A stretch of 16,136 nucleotides of DNA. Source: CAZYJD01 sp964647785 (GTDB lineage Bacteria; Bacteroidota; Bacteroidia; NS11-12g; UBA9320). Positions 14,977 to 16,136 of this stretch are shown in pieces. Under the pieces are notes generated by a model that saw only the letters and a list, made by a program, of their open reading frames with translations, ran no database searches and was not told the origin of the DNA. The stretch lies in contig CAZYJD010000047.1 in assembly GCA_964647785.1 (NCBI GenBank), forward strand, positions 1-16,136, in the 5' to 3' direction. The position numbers and the translations under genes were made by a program. Every line of letters begins with the position of its first letter. The first letter of the stretch is position 1.

Positions 14977-15927
14977 ATGAGTCAAGTAAATATTCCAGTA
15001 GTCGACCTCAATGATTTCATGAGCTTAAATAACTCAAGTCGCGAGGCTTTCGTTCAAAAACTCGGGAAGGCCTATGAAGAAGTAGGGTTTGTGGCAGTTA
15101 AGAATCACGCACTTGATGATGCATTAACGGAGAGGCTATACAAAGAGGTGAAGGGTTTTTTCGAACTGCCCATGGAGGTCAAGCGAACCTATGAAATAGC
15201 CGGTTTGGCTGGACAGAGAGGATATACGTCATTTGGAACAGAACATGCAAAGGGTTCGGATCAGCCTGATTTAAAAGAGTTTTGGCATTTCGGCCAAGAG
15301 GTTATAGGGGGAAGTTCGCAGGATTACGGCTATCCGGAAAATGTGCATGTAAGCGAGTGCCCTGATTTTTACCCAACGGCCATGCAAGCTTACAGAGCGC
15401 TCGAAAAAACAGGAAAGTATATGTTGAGGGCCATCGCCATCCATTTAGGTCTGGAGGAAGATTTTTTTGATTCGGCCATCCACAATGGAAATAGCATTTT
15501 AAGACCCATTCATTATGCGCCCATCACAGGTGAACCTCATGGCGCTGTTCGTGCGGGACAGCATGAAGATATTAACCTCATTACCCTTTTAATGGGGGCA
15601 AGTGCCGATGGTTTGGAAATACAGAGTAAGTCAGGTGATTGGGTGCCTGTTACAGCCCTGCCAGAGCATTTGGTGGTGAATGTGGGTGATATGCTGCAAC
15701 GGTTAACCAACAATCGCCTTAAAAGCACAACGCATCGGGTGGTAAACCCACCTAAAGAAAAGTGGGCGGAACCTCGTTTTAGCATTCCATTTTTTCTACA
15801 TCCAATCAGTGAATTTTCACTGAATTGTCTCCCCAGCTGCATAGATGCCGAACATCCTCGCCAGTATGATGACATCACTGCAGGGGCATTTCTCGATGAG
15901 CGATTGAAAGAAATTGGATTAAAGTAG
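14977..15927 (+). CDS. 2-oxoglutarate/Fe(II)-dependent oxygenase, isopenicillin N synthase family
   Basis: Non-haem iron oxygenase of 316 residues. An N-terminal DIOX_N region (about 5-125) opens with the typical IPVVDLNDF and contains AYEEVGFVAVKNHALD (32-47). The jelly-roll core carries the Fe(II) triad H196 and D198 (GQHEDINLITLL) and H253 (STTHRVVNP), and the 2-oxoglutarate-binding R267-x-S269 (RFSIPFFLHP). All ligands are intact, so it should be an active dioxygenase. The substrate is unknown: relatives include plant-type flavonoid and gibberellin oxidases and bacterial antibiotic enzymes, and no biosynthetic cluster is visible here. The ATG at 14977 is chosen because IPVVDL normally lies near the N-terminus and the promoter box is just upstream. 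It diverges from the hybrid kinase gene, so shared control is possible but unproven. Confidence 0.92.
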   Translation: MSQVNIPVVDLNDFMSLNNSSREAFVQKLGKAYEEVGFVAVKNHALDDALTERLYKEVKGFFELPMEVKRTYEIAGLAGQRGYTSFGTEHAKGSDQPDLKEFWHFGQEVIGGSSQDYGYPENVHVSECPDFYPTAMQAYRALEKTGKYMLRAIAIHLGLEEDFFDSAIHNGNSILRPIHYAPITGEPHGAVRAGQHEDINLITLLMGASADGLEIQSKSGDWVPVTALPEHLVVNVGDMLQRLTNNRLKSTTHRVVNPPKEKWAEPRFSIPFFLHPISEFSLNCLPSCIDAEHPRQYDDITAGAFLDERLKEIGLK

Positions 15928-15989
15928 ATTCATTCTAAATAAAAAAATATGGATAAATAATTCCAAGATGTGGAAAAAATAGTCTATAA

Positions 15990-16008
15990 TTGGTATGATA
16001 AATACCAA
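15990..16008. repeat. Small perfect hairpin downstream of the oxygenase
   Basis: TTGGTAT and ATACCAA form a perfect 7-bp stem around a 5-base loop, 62 bases after the oxygenase stop in AT-rich non-coding DNA. It lacks a following U-run and is weak in G/C, so it is a poor terminator; it may be a protein-binding site or an mRNA 3'-end structure. Confidence 0.35.
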
Positions 16009-16073
16009 AGGCAATTTTACTAAACTACTACTATATTTTTTACAACTTACTCATCTTAAAATGATTGAGGTTG

Positions 16074-16100
16074 AAATGGGGGGCAATTGCTCCCCATTTT
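16074..16100. terminator. Probable bidirectional rho-independent terminator
   Basis: A near-perfect palindrome: AAATGGGG (16074-16081) pairs with CCCCATTT (16092-16099), and the inner GC-AATT-GC continues the symmetry, with one G-T pair at 16082/16091. In RNA this is a strong G/C stem flanked by A's on one side and U's on the other. It lies between the oxygenase gene and the apparent end of a minus-strand gene, whose stop codon it touches, so it could stop transcription from both directions. The U-run on the plus strand (TTTTAATT) is better than on the minus strand. Confidence 0.6.
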
Positions 16101-16136
16101 AATTCATCACTGTTTCCAGCCAGTGATTCAAGTCAA
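16099..16136 (-). CDS. C-terminal end of an unidentified minus-strand gene (partial)
   Basis: Read on the minus strand from the right edge, one frame gives DLNHWLETVMN followed by TAA (16101-16099), which directly abuts the terminator-like palindrome. Only 11 codons are visible, so neither the family nor even the coding status can be proved. The amphipathic character and the placement of a stop codon right against a bidirectional hairpin make a convergent gene end plausible. Confidence 0.4.
   Translation of the reverse strand, partial: DLNHWLETVMN

Noticed and set aside
1..16136. Mobile elements, CRISPR arrays, tRNA or rRNA genes, defence or toxin systems
   Set aside because: I saw no transposase or integrase, no regularly spaced direct repeats, no tRNA- or rRNA-like sequence, and no gene families typical of defence islands.

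Overview
The window looks like a piece of a Bacteroidota chromosome, most likely a flavobacterium-like lineage. Three things point there: the family content (DUF2480, an IPExxxDY-like protein next to pyruvate kinase, an acpP-fabF-rnc cluster), the near absence of Shine-Dalgarno sequences, and copies of the Bacteroidota -7 promoter element TAnnTTTG in front of several transcription units. Coding density is very high, genes often abut or overlap, and the content is mostly housekeeping. I see no mobile element, CRISPR array, tRNA or rRNA.

Layout. At the left edge is the end of a TerC-family membrane protein (+), whose 3' end overlaps the end of a minus-strand lipid/RNA operon read acpP (2990) to fabF to rnc (736). 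This operon diverges from a plus-strand operon made of an IPExxxDY-like small protein, a pyruvate kinase (pyk) and a DUF2480 protein; the ~146 bp between them carries candidate promoters for both directions and a perfect 8-bp inverted repeat. Next come fumC (own candidate promoter), a soluble TPR protein, and an apparent operon of an M24 aminopeptidase P (pepP), uvrC and an aminodeoxychorismate synthase component I (pabB). The end of pabB overlaps, tail to tail, the end of a large minus-strand hybrid sensor histidine kinase with a predicted periplasmic TPR region. The kinase gene diverges from a 2-oxoglutarate/Fe(II) oxygenase of the isopenicillin N synthase superfamily. The last ~200 bases are AT-rich, with a small hairpin, a strong G/C palindrome that looks like a bidirectional terminator, and what appears to be the last 11 codons of a minus-strand gene entering from the right.

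Function. The genes cover fatty-acid elongation (ACP, KAS II), RNA processing (RNase III), lower glycolysis and the TCA cycle (Pyk, FumC), peptide turnover (PepP), nucleotide excision repair (UvrC) and folate precursor synthesis (PabB). The accessory or regulatory part is the hybrid kinase and the adjacent oxygenase. I did not find a convincing new multi-gene system. The more interesting points are small: a K+-independent-type signature in pyruvate kinase, substitutions at usually conserved positions in RNase III and PabB, promoter boxes so close to start codons that very short leaders are predicted, and an inverted repeat overlapping the presumed acpP promoter.
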